Assembly: GCA_964035545.1 (NCBI GenBank)
Contig: OZ037770.1
Span: 4,445,662-4,509,661 of the forward strand
DNA length: 64,000 nucleotides
From: Bugula neritina
Taxonomy: Eukaryota; Bryozoa; Gymnolaemata; Cheilostomatida; Bugulidae
Direction: 5' to 3'
Notes under the pieces: generated by a model
What the model was told of the DNA's origin: nothing
Databases searched by the model: none
What the model saw: the letters and a program-made list of their open reading frames with translations, nothing else
Shown: positions 22,901 to 33,308 of the stretch, piece by piece
Layout: every line of letters begins with the position of its first letter
How positions within the stretch are numbered: position 1 is the stretch's first letter
Made by a program: the position numbers and the translations under genes

Positions 22901-23826
22901 AGATGACTTACACATTGTAGAAGGAAAGTTGTCTACTTGTCTTAGTTTACAAGGCTATGTCGTAATGCTAGTAGTAGACTGATACCCAAACAAAGAAAAT
23001 AGGAAAATATCTGGTGCTTGTCATAAATATTATGTTAATTTGTCTCTCTAGCATTAGGACAAAAAGAGAGATAAACCAGTTGCATATATAGTGCGATTGT
23101 GCATAAACTGCTATCCTAGCTTACAAATTGTTGAATGCCAATATTTGAATTGTCAACATATTTATGCCAGGTAAGGCCAGTAAGAAAATGTAGTTTACCA
23201 GTACAAGATTAAATAAAAAGTACGTAAAAGCAGTAACAGAGACAAGTTCTGAAACATCTGCTCATGCAAACAAAATGCCCAATTGCTAAGAGTTGGGAGC
23301 AGTTTTGAAGAAGTTTGTATATTATACCACTAATTGTTAACATTAAATTTATAAAAGTTACTGCTAAAGATTGAAAAAAAAAATCAAGGGACATTCAGAA
23401 GCTTGCTAATATATTTCTTTTGAAGCTATTGCAATTAAAAAGTAATTTGTAGTGTAACTGCTGCATTTCTAGCCCACAAAAAGTTTCAATAGCTTATAAA
23501 AGGCTAGACAACATGGTTTTCAATTTTTGTTTTAATACACATAGCTTCAGGTTTTTTAAGAAGCACTATTTTATATATTAGCAACTGTGAAAGATATAGT
23601 TAGGGGTTGCTCTTATTTGTGCTCCGTAAAACATTTAAAAAAAGAACTCAGATATGGGTTTGAGAAGAAAGAGCGTATAATTAGTAGCCTTACATTCAGC
23701 TTTAACTCAATATATTTTACTGAAGCGTTGAGTTAATCTCTATAGACTTTAGAGCATATGAAAGTGTACTAGCCGACTGTTTTGTGTGCACTATAGCAAA
23801 GAATCACAGTTCAAAGTACATTTTCA

Positions 23827-23873
23827 GATATAAATGATTGTGAAAAATAATATTTTTCACAATCATTTATATC
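23827..23873. repeat. Perfect 47-bp palindrome
   Basis: 23-bp arms (GATATAAATGATTGTG...) with a single central base. Both arms match at every position. Confidence 0.95.
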
Positions 23874-23962
23874 AAGAGACTTGTAATATATGATAGGATT
23901 AAACCAATTAAAATATATTATATTTTAATTGGTTTAATCCTATCATATATTACAAGTCTCTT
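23874..23962. repeat. Perfect 89-bp palindrome, abutting the previous one
   Basis: 44-bp arms starting AAGAGACTTGTAATATATG, with a single central base and no mismatch that I can see. It begins at the base after the 47-bp palindrome ends. Confidence 0.95.
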
Positions 23963-25295
23963 TGTTATGTAAATTCAAATAGAATACTATAATTATTTTG
24001 AAATAAATATTAAAAAATTATCAGCCTATTGTGCATTAGTACTTCAAATAATATTAGCAATGACAAAAATATTAGTAGGAGATTTTGTTCTCATATGATG
24101 CATCATGAAGATGAAGTGCAGAAAATGTGCTAATATTCTTAAGATTAGTTTAAAGCAATGGTGTTCTGCGTGTTCTTTAATGATTGATTACAAACAGTGC
24201 CCTCAAATTGTCATCTATATAACTGTTCAAAGAATCACTGAGGCAGACTTTTAAGAAATCTGCAAAATACTGTACCTATACATGCAATTGATTTAATAAA
24301 AGGAATAGCTAGTAAAACTTCAAAAATAAGCCTTTAATGAAGCAAATTGTTTAGCATCTGGTAAATAGAAGTGCATACCTGGCCGTTTTTTTAGTAATAC
24401 CTATATAGTGGTGCTATCTATCCAATTGTTTTTTATTAAAAGACTTTAGAACATATAGCTAGTTTAGAAATTAGTTTTATCTTGCTTTGTCCGAATTATA
24501 GTAGGTATATGCATGGTAACTAAATGAACTTAACACACATATTTTTTGATACGGAAAATACTATAGATATTAGATATTACAGTATAAACTGGCTGCAATC
24601 AAATTGAGTAATTTTTAAAATAAAATATGCATTATATGTTTCATTCATTCTTTGAGTACACAATATAGGCTTATAATAATTTGAGGCAACTTTTAATTAA
24701 TTAATTATATCTGTATTTTGTCAACTAACTGCTATTCTATTTTTGCTATTACAATATTTTACTTCACTTGCTTATTGAATGACGTGCAATTTCTTTTCCA
24801 AAGTACTTGTTTTTACAGTTTAAAATTATATAAACTTGGTTCAATTTAATTGAACTTTTCCTGTTATATAAAAATATATATATATACAACTTTCATTACC
24901 TGGACAAAATATAAGAATAGGCAAAACATCAGCAAATGTAATGAGGATGATACAGGGTGCACTTCGAATTATTAGACATGAAAATTCTTATTCGATTTTA
25001 AAAAGGAAATACATAACATAGGAAATTGAAGTGTAATTTTTTTTTATTTTGAATGCATGGCTATATCAGTTCCTAACAGAGATTAATGGCATAGTGTGAA
25101 TAGAAGTTCTGAGGCTTGAAAAATAATTTTTTTTATCTGAAATTGTTGGAGAATTAATTATAGCAGACAAAGTAGAACAAAACCAATTGAGTTTCTATAC
25201 TTTGCATAGTACAAATGTAATATACTCGTAGCTAGCTTTTATTACTCAAAAAGTAAAAATGAGAAGACAATTTCAAAGTAAAAAAATATGATATA

Positions 25296-25404
25296 TTCTG
25301 ATAACAGAGGGGGCTCTGTTTATAGGCCCTCTATGGTATCGAAATATACCAAATGCATATAAGCCCCCTATATGAGCAGCCCCCTATGAAACCACATTTA
25401 AGAA
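25296..25404. repeat. Right CCCCCTATG cluster, inverse of 17345-17597
   Basis: It contains a hairpin (CAGAGGGGGCT with AGGCCCTCTATGG) and then AAGCCCCCTATATGAGCAG and CCCCCTATGAAACC. In reverse complement this parallels the left cluster, including the CATAGGGGGCTGCTCATA block. It is followed by a short TA run. Confidence 0.75.
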
Positions 25405-26806
25405 TATATATATATATAACTCAACCCACGTAATTCTTACCAAGACACAAAATTACTACTTTATCTCCCAAAAACTTTGATATTTTATTGAATTTGCTAA
25501 TTTATAATACTGTTGTAGTTTTATGCACTACTTTGAGGGCCTGTTATTGCATGCTCAATAATTACTGCATATTGTAGTAATTCGTGCAATTAGGGGTTGA
25601 TCCTGATTGGATAAGATAAGGTTCCGGTGATGTCACCGTAGAGAGTGATACGATACCACACAGGCAAGCGGCATAAGTAGCGGAGTTATCCTCCTTGAGA
25701 CAATAGTTGCACCATAATATATTGTAAGTCTGTAGCAGGGGCACTGAAGGGTGTGCTTCCCCAAACCACTACAATACTATTATTATCAGCTAGTTTTCAA
25801 TTCCATACATTATCTTTTTTAACCTATATAATTTACTTGTAGTTATAGTTTATTTCCACTTAGATCTAGAGTTTTGTCTTAGACCTCAACTGTTTAGCTT
25901 CTGCAGTGTATTCATGCAGTTGGATGAAGTCATATAAGTATTTTGTACCAACATGACTCTGGAGTAGGAAATCCATAGCAACTGTATAATTTCTTCTTAT
26001 AAATAGACAGCATAATGTATACATCATTATTATATTGTTTAATTGTTATATTGTACTATTACATATAGCATCATTATAACGTTATAGTAATATTGCATAA
26101 TCTATAGCATCCTTATATTATAGCATTCTTATATAGTATTCTTTTATAGTTTTGTTATGTAGTAATATTGTATTGTATTATTGTGTAGTATTATTATATA
26201 GTACATATAGTTGTAGTAACTCTATATTGAGTACAGCTGCATGCATGGTAATAATATAGATATTTTGTATATTATTATAGAATAATATAATAGGCTACAG
26301 GGTATCTTCATGTAGTAGTCTGGTAAACTTTGTTCTGTTTTGATATTATATTATATTATATAATATTATTTAATGCTTTTTTATAAGCTAGACAACATCA
26401 TGGTTAAAGTTCTGTCGATTAGTAAAATTATTACGCAGTCAGTTGAACAAAATATTATTATATAATACGTTGCATGCTTGTGAACACTCATACACACACC
26501 TAAATGGTAAATTAATTACAAATGCATAGTGTAATCATATACAGTAATCATATATCTGTGTATTAGTATTGCATTCATTTAATACTACTCTATTTTATTT
26601 CAAGTTATGTAGAAATTTATTGCAACTAAAACTTTATTCCACATGCAAGTGTTGCGCTATCATTATAGTATATTTAGTACTGAGAAATCTTATTCTGTAT
26701 TAAAGTCTTATACGCTATCATTACATGTTCAGTATTAAGATTTAACATGGTAAATCACTTAACTCTCATTCGTACTGACAATAGAACTATAATATTATGT
26801 TTTTAG
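25405..26806. other. Non-coding, no gene seen
   Basis: AT-rich. A small island of higher GC at 25570-25760 has an open minus frame of 60 codons without homology that I recognise. Confidence 0.5.
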
Positions 26807-27060
26807 GTTATGGAATCTACAGAAGTTACAGATACTAGACATATCAGAGAATAACTTCACCAGTCTACCATCTTCAGTGTGCAGATTGAGTAGTCTGCTA
26901 GAACTCGAGTTAATCTTCAATGACTGCATGACATCGTTGAATCCTGAGATACTATACAGCTAACACATCTTAGTTCTTTAGACTAGGTGGTTGTAATGCT
27001 CTTGTAGCTTCTTCACTATAATAAACCTGTAAGAGAAGGTTAGATGCTGCGAGACAATCT
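26807..27060 (+). pseudogene. Orphan decayed ROCO LRR exon
   Basis: After an acceptor (TTTTTAG) the frame reads LQKLQILDISENNFTSLPSS, almost the same as the start of the ROCO exon at 46930 (LQKLRDLNISENSFTSLPSS). An inserted TA near 26965 breaks the frame just where the intact copy reads ILQLTHLSLL. Homology continues, frameshifted, to about 27060 (GATGCTGCGAGACAATC against GATGCTGTGCGACAATA). This is the remnant of a second ROCO gene, or a displaced duplicate of the exon, and it lies about 20 kb from the intact gene. Confidence 0.85.
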
Positions 27061-27587
27061 TTTATCCACTATACAATAACTGTGTTGTGAAAAACCACCT
27101 TGCAGAGCACTAATAGGAAGTGGTATCTTGCTGACAATTTTGCCCATATATGCTTATATATTTTACCATTGTATAAGTATATGTTTACACCTGTGACATT
27201 TGCCTGGTTTACCTAGCTTATGATGTCATTTCCTGTCATTTTACACTTTTGCTGTGTTTCACTTCACTGTATATATCATATAATGATTATTTTAATTGAT
27301 TTGTTTGTTTTGTTTGTTTGATTTGTTTTAATTATTTCAATTGTATATAATTGTTATCTATTAATTCAACGTTATTTACTAGTTACTTATGCCTCACCTA
27401 CAATCTCAGAGTCAGTTTACTAAATTATACTGCTTATTATATTATGGTTCACTAATTTCTTATCAATATAATGCAAACACCTGTTCTTTATTTTAAAGTT
27501 TATTAGTTGTAATGTAAGTCATCAGTATTATTGCCCTTTTTTGTTTAAAATTTTATTTCATGCTCTATATGAATAAATTGTAGGTGT

Positions 27588-27591
27588 TTAT
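27588..27591. other. Target-site duplication, left (TTAT)
   Basis: TTAT directly before the left LTR, repeated directly after the right LTR at 34675-34678. Four bases fit Ty3/gypsy integration (4-5 bp), although TTAT in AT-rich DNA is weak evidence by itself. Confidence 0.6.
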
Positions 27592-27934
27592 TGTAATGGG
27601 ATTACGTAGCATAATAATGCATTTGTCTCCTCCTGTTTGGGAATACTTATAACTATGTTCTACCAACCAATCAGAAGGACCGGAAGGCAAGGTTCCGGTC
27701 AAGTGACTGTTCGCGGGTTAGCTAGCAGAAACCACGTTGTTGAGAGCAGGGGCTCGTAGTAGCTAGACGTGTTTATAATTGATTGATGTATTGTGGTTTT
27801 GACATACTGTTATAATTATGTTTATCGAATTAAATAAAGGTTATCGTACGCAAGCTCTGTTAGTAGTTGCTAGTTAAATTGAAACTAAATACGCAGGCAA
27901 TCCACGCTTGATAATTGTGCTAAAGCTCACAACA
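27592..27934 (+). repeat. 5' LTR
   Basis: 343 bp, starts TGTAATGGGATTACG and ends CTCACAACA. Contains AATAAA at 27833-27838, a likely polyadenylation signal. Line-by-line comparison with 34332-34674 shows no difference. Confidence 0.97.
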
Positions 27935-27935
27935 G

Positions 27936-27954
27936 TGGTGGCAGCGGTGGGATT
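27936..27954 (+). promoter_or_regulatory. Primer binding site, tRNA-Leu type
   Basis: TGGTGGCAGCGGTGGGATT, one base after the LTR. It is complementary to the 3' end of animal tRNA-Leu with CCA added (from memory of the tRNA-Leu acceptor stem and T arm). It would prime minus-strand DNA synthesis. Confidence 0.8.
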
Positions 27955-27990
27955 TCGCGTATTTCAAGAGATAATGGAAAAACGGAGAAC

Positions 27991-28995
27991 ATGACAGAGC
28001 ACACAACAAAACACCCGGGAGGTAAGCCAGCCAATTTCTTGCATATGGAGGAGGTGTATAAAGATAAACTGGCCGCTCCCACCTTCACGGGTGTAGAAGA
28101 CGTAGAGCAATTCATTGAAGAATTCCACGATGTAGCAAACGTCGCTCAATGGCCGCCACAAGTAGCCCTCGTCAAGCTGCGGGAAGTATTGACGGAGCGC
28201 GCTAGACCGTTTGGACAAGGACGGAGCGTGGCGGAAATATTCACTACACTACGGAGCCGTTTTGGCATCCCCGCTCTGGAAGCCAGAGCCCGTCTACAGG
28301 TGCTACGCCAGGCGGAAGGCACTCCGCTCCGCGACCACGTTGCCTTAGTGAAGAGGCTGGCGCGGAGCGCGTACAGCGACCTGCCAGAAGCACACCGACG
28401 GTACTTTACTCTCATTGACTTTATGCAATCCCTAAAGGATGTGGGCCTTTGCCATCAACTACAGGCAAAGGGAGTGACCACTTTAGAAAGTGCCCTGCAA
28501 GTCGGAGAAGACTACCTCCGGGCAGAACGGTTACACACAAGGAAACCAGAAAGCGCACAAGTCACCACAGAGACAACCCAATCACTCGGAGGGAAGATAA
28601 GCCAACTGAGTACCAGGCTGAAACAGATGGCCAAGACTCTTACCAATGCCGGGCCCCCTAACCAGGGACGAAAGAGGGAGACTGCCCGGAGTGAGAGCAA
28701 CAACCAGCCAGGGCCTCCCCGCCCCAGAAACCTCCAACCCAGGAAGAGAGAACAACCCCAGGTATGGCAGAAACCACGACGGACCACCCGCCCTACTGGG
28801 CGACAGGAGCCGTTCGTACTACCACTCACCAACCGCTTTAGCCAGCTACCGGAGACGGAGCTGGCTGGCGAGGTCCCTCGGGACATCGGAAGGGAACTGA
28901 ACACCCCTCCGCCGAAGAAGCGGCGCCCGCCTACCACCAAACGGACACCACGCCGTTTGACCGAGGCTACGCATGCTGGGGAAGTAAGGTTGTAG
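27991..28995 (+). CDS. Gag-like capsid protein of the Ty3/gypsy element
   Basis: 334 residues from ATG 27991 to TAG 28993-28995. The N-terminal 200 residues have the look of a retrotransposon capsid: the FTGVEDVEQFIEEF start, a helical middle with RFGIPALEARARLQVL, and FMQSLKD. The C-terminal third is basic and proline-rich, without the CCHC zinc knuckle found in many Gag proteins, so RNA binding would rest on the basic tail. The stop is in the same frame as pol, which continues open directly behind it. Confidence 0.85.
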   Translation: MTEHTTKHPGGKPANFLHMEEVYKDKLAAPTFTGVEDVEQFIEEFHDVANVAQWPPQVALVKLREVLTERARPFGQGRSVAEIFTTLRSRFGIPALEARARLQVLRQAEGTPLRDHVALVKRLARSAYSDLPEAHRRYFTLIDFMQSLKDVGLCHQLQAKGVTTLESALQVGEDYLRAERLHTRKPESAQVTTETTQSLGGKISQLSTRLKQMAKTLTNAGPPNQGRKRETARSESNNQPGPPRPRNLQPRKREQPQVWQKPRRTTRPTGRQEPFVLPLTNRFSQLPETELAGEVPRDIGRELNTPPPKKRRPPTTKRTPRRLTEATHAGEVRL

Positions 28996-31900
28996 CCACA
29001 TGGGGAAAGCTACTTCCTGCCCGGGAAGGTAGCCGGCAAGGCCGTTACGTTCTTGCTGGACTCCGGTTGCAACACGAATCTCCTCAGTCGGCGAGTCTTC
29101 GATGCCCTCCCTGCTCAGGTGAGGAAGGGGTTAGCTCCCTACACCGGGGAACCTGGCACCCTCGCAGACGGGTCGCGTATCCCTTTCTACGGTGTTGTAG
29201 AGCTGCCTGGTCGCGTCCGCGACCAGGCCATCCAAGAAACATTCATCCTCAGCCAGCTGGAAGAGGATGCTATCCTGGGGACACCGTTCTTGAAACGACA
29301 CCAGTGCCACATAGACTTCCATAAGTCCGCCATAGTAATGGCAGGCCGGGAGCTCTCTTGTGTCGACAAGTTCGGTCGCTCCCTGGTCGGGGGCGTGCAG
29401 GTGGTCCGTAACTGTACGGTACCCGGCCGCTCCCGGGCGACCATTCACTGCAGAGTGAATGACCGCCAGCTCTCTGGACTAGGGGTTGTCGAAGGAACGC
29501 ACCAGAGAATCCAACTCGCCAGCAGCTTAAATCGGCTGACTGACCGAGGGGAGATCTTGGTGCAGTGCGTCAACCCCTTTTCAGAGTCGGTGACACTACC
29601 GTCTGGATCCCTATTGGGCCGTTTCCACACGGTCCAAGAGGGAGACATAGGACCGTCGCTGGGCGAAGCGACGGAGGGTCCCCAAGAGCGCCCGTCTGTA
29701 CGGCGGGGGACCGTCCCGGAACACGTCCAGGAACTATACGAGTCAGCCTGCAAAGGCTGTGCGGGCAACAAGGAGCGCCAGGCTATGGCCCAGTTGCTGC
29801 GCCAGTATGGGGACGTGTTCAGCAGCGGAGACCAGGACATGGGCTTAACCAAAGCCATCTGTCACGAGATACCGCTAGCTGCCGGGACTTTGCCTATCCG
29901 CCAACCTACCCGGAGACTGGGACCAGAGAAGGAGAAGGAGGTCAGCCGACAAGTCCGGGATCTTTTGGACCGCGGCATCGTAGAGCCTGCACATAGTGCG
30001 TGGAGCTCGCCGGTCGTCCTGGTCCGGAAGAAAGACGGCAGTTGGCGGTTCTGTGTGGATTACCGCAAACTTAACAGCGTAACCATACAGGACGCCTACC
30101 CTTTACCTCGGATCGATGAATCCCTGGACGCCTTAGCCGGCAGCAAGTACTTCAGTACTTTAGACTTGCTGAGCGGTTACTGGCAAGTCCCCCTCAGTCC
30201 CGACGCCCAGGAAAAAGCGGCGTTCATCACCAGGGACGGGCTGTGGAAGTGGAAGGTACTGCCCTTCGGGTTAACCTCTGCCCCTGCCACCTTCCAGCGG
30301 CTCATGGAACAGGTCCTCAGCGGCCTCCACTGGAAGACACTGCTCGTCTACCTCGACGACGTCATCGTGATCTCCCCAGACTTCGCGACCCACGTCAGTC
30401 GTCTGAGGGAGGTCTTCGAACGACTCCGAGGTGCCGGTCTCAAGCTTAAACCTTCCAAATGCGCTCTCTTGCAGCCGGAGGTGAAGTACCTGGGGCACGT
30501 AGTCGGCCGTAATGGCGTGGCGACGGACCCCGATAAGGTGCGGGCTGTGGCCGACTGGGTCACCCCCCAGGATTTGACCGGACTCCGGGCTTTCCTGGGG
30601 CTGGTAGGGTATTACAGACAATACATACCAGACTTTGCGGGAGTTGCACAGCCACTAAATCGGCTCACCGCAAAGGGGGTGGCCTGGCAGTGGACACCAG
30701 TCGAACAGAGGGCATTCGACAGTCTCAAGAGCCGCTTGCTAGAAGCTCCAATCCTGGCCTACCCAGACCCCACTCTGGAATATATCCTTGACACAGACGC
30801 CAGTGACCAGAATGTTGGTGCTGTGCTGTCGCAAGTGCAAGAGGGCCGTGAAGTAGTCGTAGCTTACTACAGCAAATCACTCTCACCTCCAGAGCGCAAT
30901 TACTGCACCACTCGCAAAGAGTTGTTGGCAGTAATTAAGTCAGTGAAACACTTCCGGCCTTATCTCTACGGTAGGCCGTTCCGCTTGCGGACGGACCACG
31001 CCTCCTTGATCTGGCTGTGCAAGAGGGCTGAACCGTCCAGTCAAGTCGCCCGATGGCTTGAAGTCCTAGCCGAGTTTTCATACCGAATCGAACACCGACC
31101 CGGTAGGAAACACGGCAATGCGGATGGACTGAGTCGGCGACCGGACGAGGGGTGCAAACAGTGTCACAACATCGAGAGAAGGGACGGGGGTCCCCCAAGA
31201 TCCGAGTTGGCGACACTGGACCACCCTGGAGTGAGCTACGATTGGGACCAAGGTCAACTCAAGCCAAGGAGCCCTGACCCACCAGAGGCTGTCAACAACC
31301 TCCGCGCCAATCCTGTCTTAGCTCGTAATGTCAGAGAGCTGCAGAAACTCCAGGAGGACCTCCCTGGGGTGGTAGCCGACGTATATCGAGCTAAACGGGA
31401 AGGGCGACGACCCAGCGAAGAACAGCTGCGGCAGGGGTGCGCCGAGTTACGGCTGTACTGCCAACGCTGGGACTCCCTGCGGATCGGGCCAGATGGTCTG
31501 CTGACCATCACCTTGGCCGCCGACCAGGGACACCCTGGTCGAGAAAGGGTGATCTGCCCAACCGCCATACGCCGGGAGCTAGTATGGGACACCCACCGAC
31601 AGGCTCACGCCGGAATCCGGAGGGTGCTTACCAAGCTAAGGCTCCGGTGGTATTGGCCCCAAATGGAGCGTGACGTCCGACTAAGGATCAAACAATGCGA
31701 AGTCTGCCAGGCCAGCAAGCATGGCCGTCTTCCTAGGGAGGCGGGACGGCGTAGGCTCTATGCTGGCAGGCCCTGGCAGGTGGTAGCTGTTGACTTGGTC
31801 GGACCCATGCCCCTCACCCCCAGAGGAAACAGCTGGATTCTAGTGTTGACCGACCACTTCACTAGGTGGGCAGACGCACTGGCTATCCCAGACGCGTCTG

Positions 31901-33279
31901 CCCCGACAGTGGCCAGCACACTAGACCAGCGTGTATTCTGCTACTTTGGGCTGCCTGAGCAACTACACTCGGACCAGGGGTCGCAATTCCAGTCTCAACT
32001 GATGAGCGACCTCTGCCGCCTCTGGGGAGTAAACCAAAGTAGGACCACTCCGTACCACCCTCAAGGTAACGGAGTGGTCGAACGCAACAACCGGATGCTG
32101 GGCGACGCACTCCGCAGTCTATTACTCGGCCGAGGCCAGGAGGAATGGGATCTCGTGTTGCCACAGGTTATGAGGGCCTATCGCAGTACGCCCCATACCA
32201 GCACCGGCGAGACCCCCAACCTCTTGACCTTCGGTCGTGAGACACGAGTGCCCGACCACCTCGCCTATCACATTCCAGAACCAGAATACTCTGTCCACGA
32301 GTACGCTGGGGAAGTGGTGGAGCGTCTGAGAGTCGCACACGAAATACTGCGAGAGAAGCAGTGGCAGGTGCGACAGGAAGACGCTGATGAACCACCTCTC
32401 TACCAGGCCGGAGACTGGGTCTGGATGATCAACTACCGTAGGCGTCGAGGACAGGCGGCTAAATTACAGCCTAAGTTTGTAGGACCCTACGTAGTAGTTG
32501 AGGTGATGCCCAATCACACTTACAAGTTGGAGCGGTCTGGGCAAATATCTGTCCAGAATGAAGCCCGCTTGAAACCCTATTGGGCTAGCCCAGGTGCAGC
32601 CGGGGGTGCCCCCCCATTGTTAGAGCCCAGGAGGCAGACAACAATGCGCGGGCGGCGGCGGCATACACCCAATGATGAGTGGGTCATGCCACGGACAGAA
32701 GACTTGGCAAGGCAGGAGAGGCCACCTCCCCCAACGGGGCCGCGCCCTCTGCTTCCAGAGCCAAGCCGTCCGGCCCCAGGACTACCACCACCACTTCCGG
32801 AACTAAATATACTTCCGGAAGTGCAAAACCCCCCCACGGGAGGGGCTCCGTCCGGAGAGAACATAGGGGAAGAGAGAATGACAGCTGACGGGAGGCAGGA
32901 AGCACCACCAGTGGAGAATAACAACCCACTGGTGAGTACACCACCTCCCTCACCAGCTACACCACCTTCCCCGGCGTCTACCACTAGTACATCTCCCCCC
33001 CTTGAAAGGGGACAACGTACTAGAAGACCACCAGCTTATCTTCAAGACTTCGTATGCGACCGCATTACAAGCGGCAGGTATGAAAGTCCAGCTGGGCGCC
33101 GTACGGAAAGACTGGCAGCAAAGCGTGGGAGTTATGAACACCACGGAAAAACTAAGTTTTGCGAAAACGGAATAGCGAGTGGAATTACCACTCTCCGGGC
33201 ACATAGTTCCGGTCTCGCACAACAAACACGCTGCCCAGCCTTCTCCTACGCCGACGCGGTCAAGAGTAGACGTACGTAG
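28996..33279 (+). CDS. Pol polyprotein (protease, RT, RNase H, integrase)
   Basis: Open from the codon after the gag amber stop to TAG 33277-33279 (about 1427 codons). No ATG marks a start, so it is probably made as Gag-Pol. The aspartic protease motif LDSGC lies at 29056-29070. Reverse transcriptase has FCVDYRKLNS (about 30049), LPFGLTSAP (about 30259) and the YLDD catalytic box at 30349-30360. RNase H starts near TDAS (about 30790). Integrase has an HHCC zinc region (about 31588-31710) and the DD35E triad: D in AVDLVG (about 31793), D in HSDQGSQF (about 31970), E in VVERNN (about 32077). A GPYVVVEV module follows at about 32480. The last 230 residues are a proline-rich extension without known domain. 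The frame is intact, consistent with a recently active copy. Confidence 0.95.
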   Translation, partial: PHGESYFLPGKVAGKAVTFLLDSGCNTNLLSRRVFDALPAQVRKGLAPYTGEPGTLADGSRIPFYGVVELPGRVRDQAIQETFILSQLEEDAILGTPFLKRHQCHIDFHKSAIVMAGRELSCVDKFGRSLVGGVQVVRNCTVPGRSRATIHCRVNDRQLSGLGVVEGTHQRIQLASSLNRLTDRGEILVQCVNPFSESVTLPSGSLLGRFHTVQEGDIGPSLGEATEGPQERPSVRRGTVPEHVQELYESACKGCAGNKERQAMAQLLRQYGDVFSSGDQDMGLTKAICHEIPLAAGTLPIRQPTRRLGPEKEKEVSRQVRDLLDRGIVEPAHSAWSSPVVLVRKKDGSWRFCVDYRKLNSVTIQDAYPLPRIDESLDALAGSKYFSTLDLLSGYWQVPLSPDAQEKAAFITRDGLWKWKVLPFGLTSAPATFQRLMEQVLSGLHWKTLLVYLDDVIVISPDFATHVSRLREVFERLRGAGLKLKPSKCALLQPEVKYLGHVVGRNGVATDPDKVRAVADWVTPQDLTGLRAFLGLVGYYRQYIPDFAGVAQPLNRLTAKGVAWQWTPVEQRAFDSLKSRLLEAPILAYPDPTLEYILDTDASDQNVGAVLSQVQEGREVVVAYYSKSLSPPERNYCTTRKELLAVIKSVKHFRPYLYGRPFRLRTDHASLIWLCKRAEPSSQVARWLEVLAEFSYRIEHRPGRKHGNADGLSRRPDEGCKQCHNIERRDGGPPRSELATLDHPGVSYDWDQGQLKPRSPDPPEAVNNLRANPVLARNVRELQKLQEDLPGVVADVYRAKREGRRPSEEQLRQGCAELRLYCQRWDSLRIGPDGLLTITLAADQGHPGRERVICPTAIRRELVWDTHRQAHAGIRRVLTKLRLRWYWPQMERDVRLRIKQCEVCQASKHGRLPREAGRRRLYAGRPWQVVAVDLVGPMPLTPRGNSWILVLTDHFTRWADALAIPDASAPTVASTLDQRVFCYFGLPEQLHSDQGSQFQSQLMSDLCRLWGVNQSRTTPYHPQGNGVVERNNRMLGDALRSLLLGRGQEEWDLVLPQVMRAYRSTPHTSTGETPNLLTFGRETRVPDHLAYHIPEPEYSVHEYAGEVVERLRVAHEILREKQWQVRQEDADEPPLYQAGDWVWMINYRRRRGQAAKLQPKFVGPYVVVEVMPNHTYKLERSGQISVQNEARLKPYWASPGAAGGAPPLLEPRRQTTMRGRRRHTPNDEWVMPRTEDLARQERPPPPTGPRPLLPEPSRPAPGLPPPLPELNILPEVQNPPTGGAPSGENIGEERMTADGRQEAPPVENNNPLVSTPPPSPATPPSPASTTSTSPPLERGQRTRRPPAYLQDFVCDRITSGRYESPAGRRTERLAAKRGSYEHHGKTKFCENGIASGITTLRAHSSGLAQQTRCPAFSYADAVKSRRT

Positions 33280-33308
33280 AAATCATAAACATACCACTCT
33301 CATTCACA

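Larger units (their letters stand above)
19966..25295. other. AT-rich non-coding stretch
   Basis: About 5.3 kb with no reading frame of coding character and no recognised exon on either strand. The only notable structure is the double palindrome at 23827-23962. Confidence 0.55.

Noticed and set aside
25562-25744. 60-codon minus frame in a GC island
   Set aside because: No homology recognised, no splice partner found, and the island may be a repeat fragment.
28146-33225. Many frames on both strands overlapping gag and pol
   Set aside because: Shadows of the GC-rich retrotransposon genes. None has a domain, and the pol frame explains the sequence.
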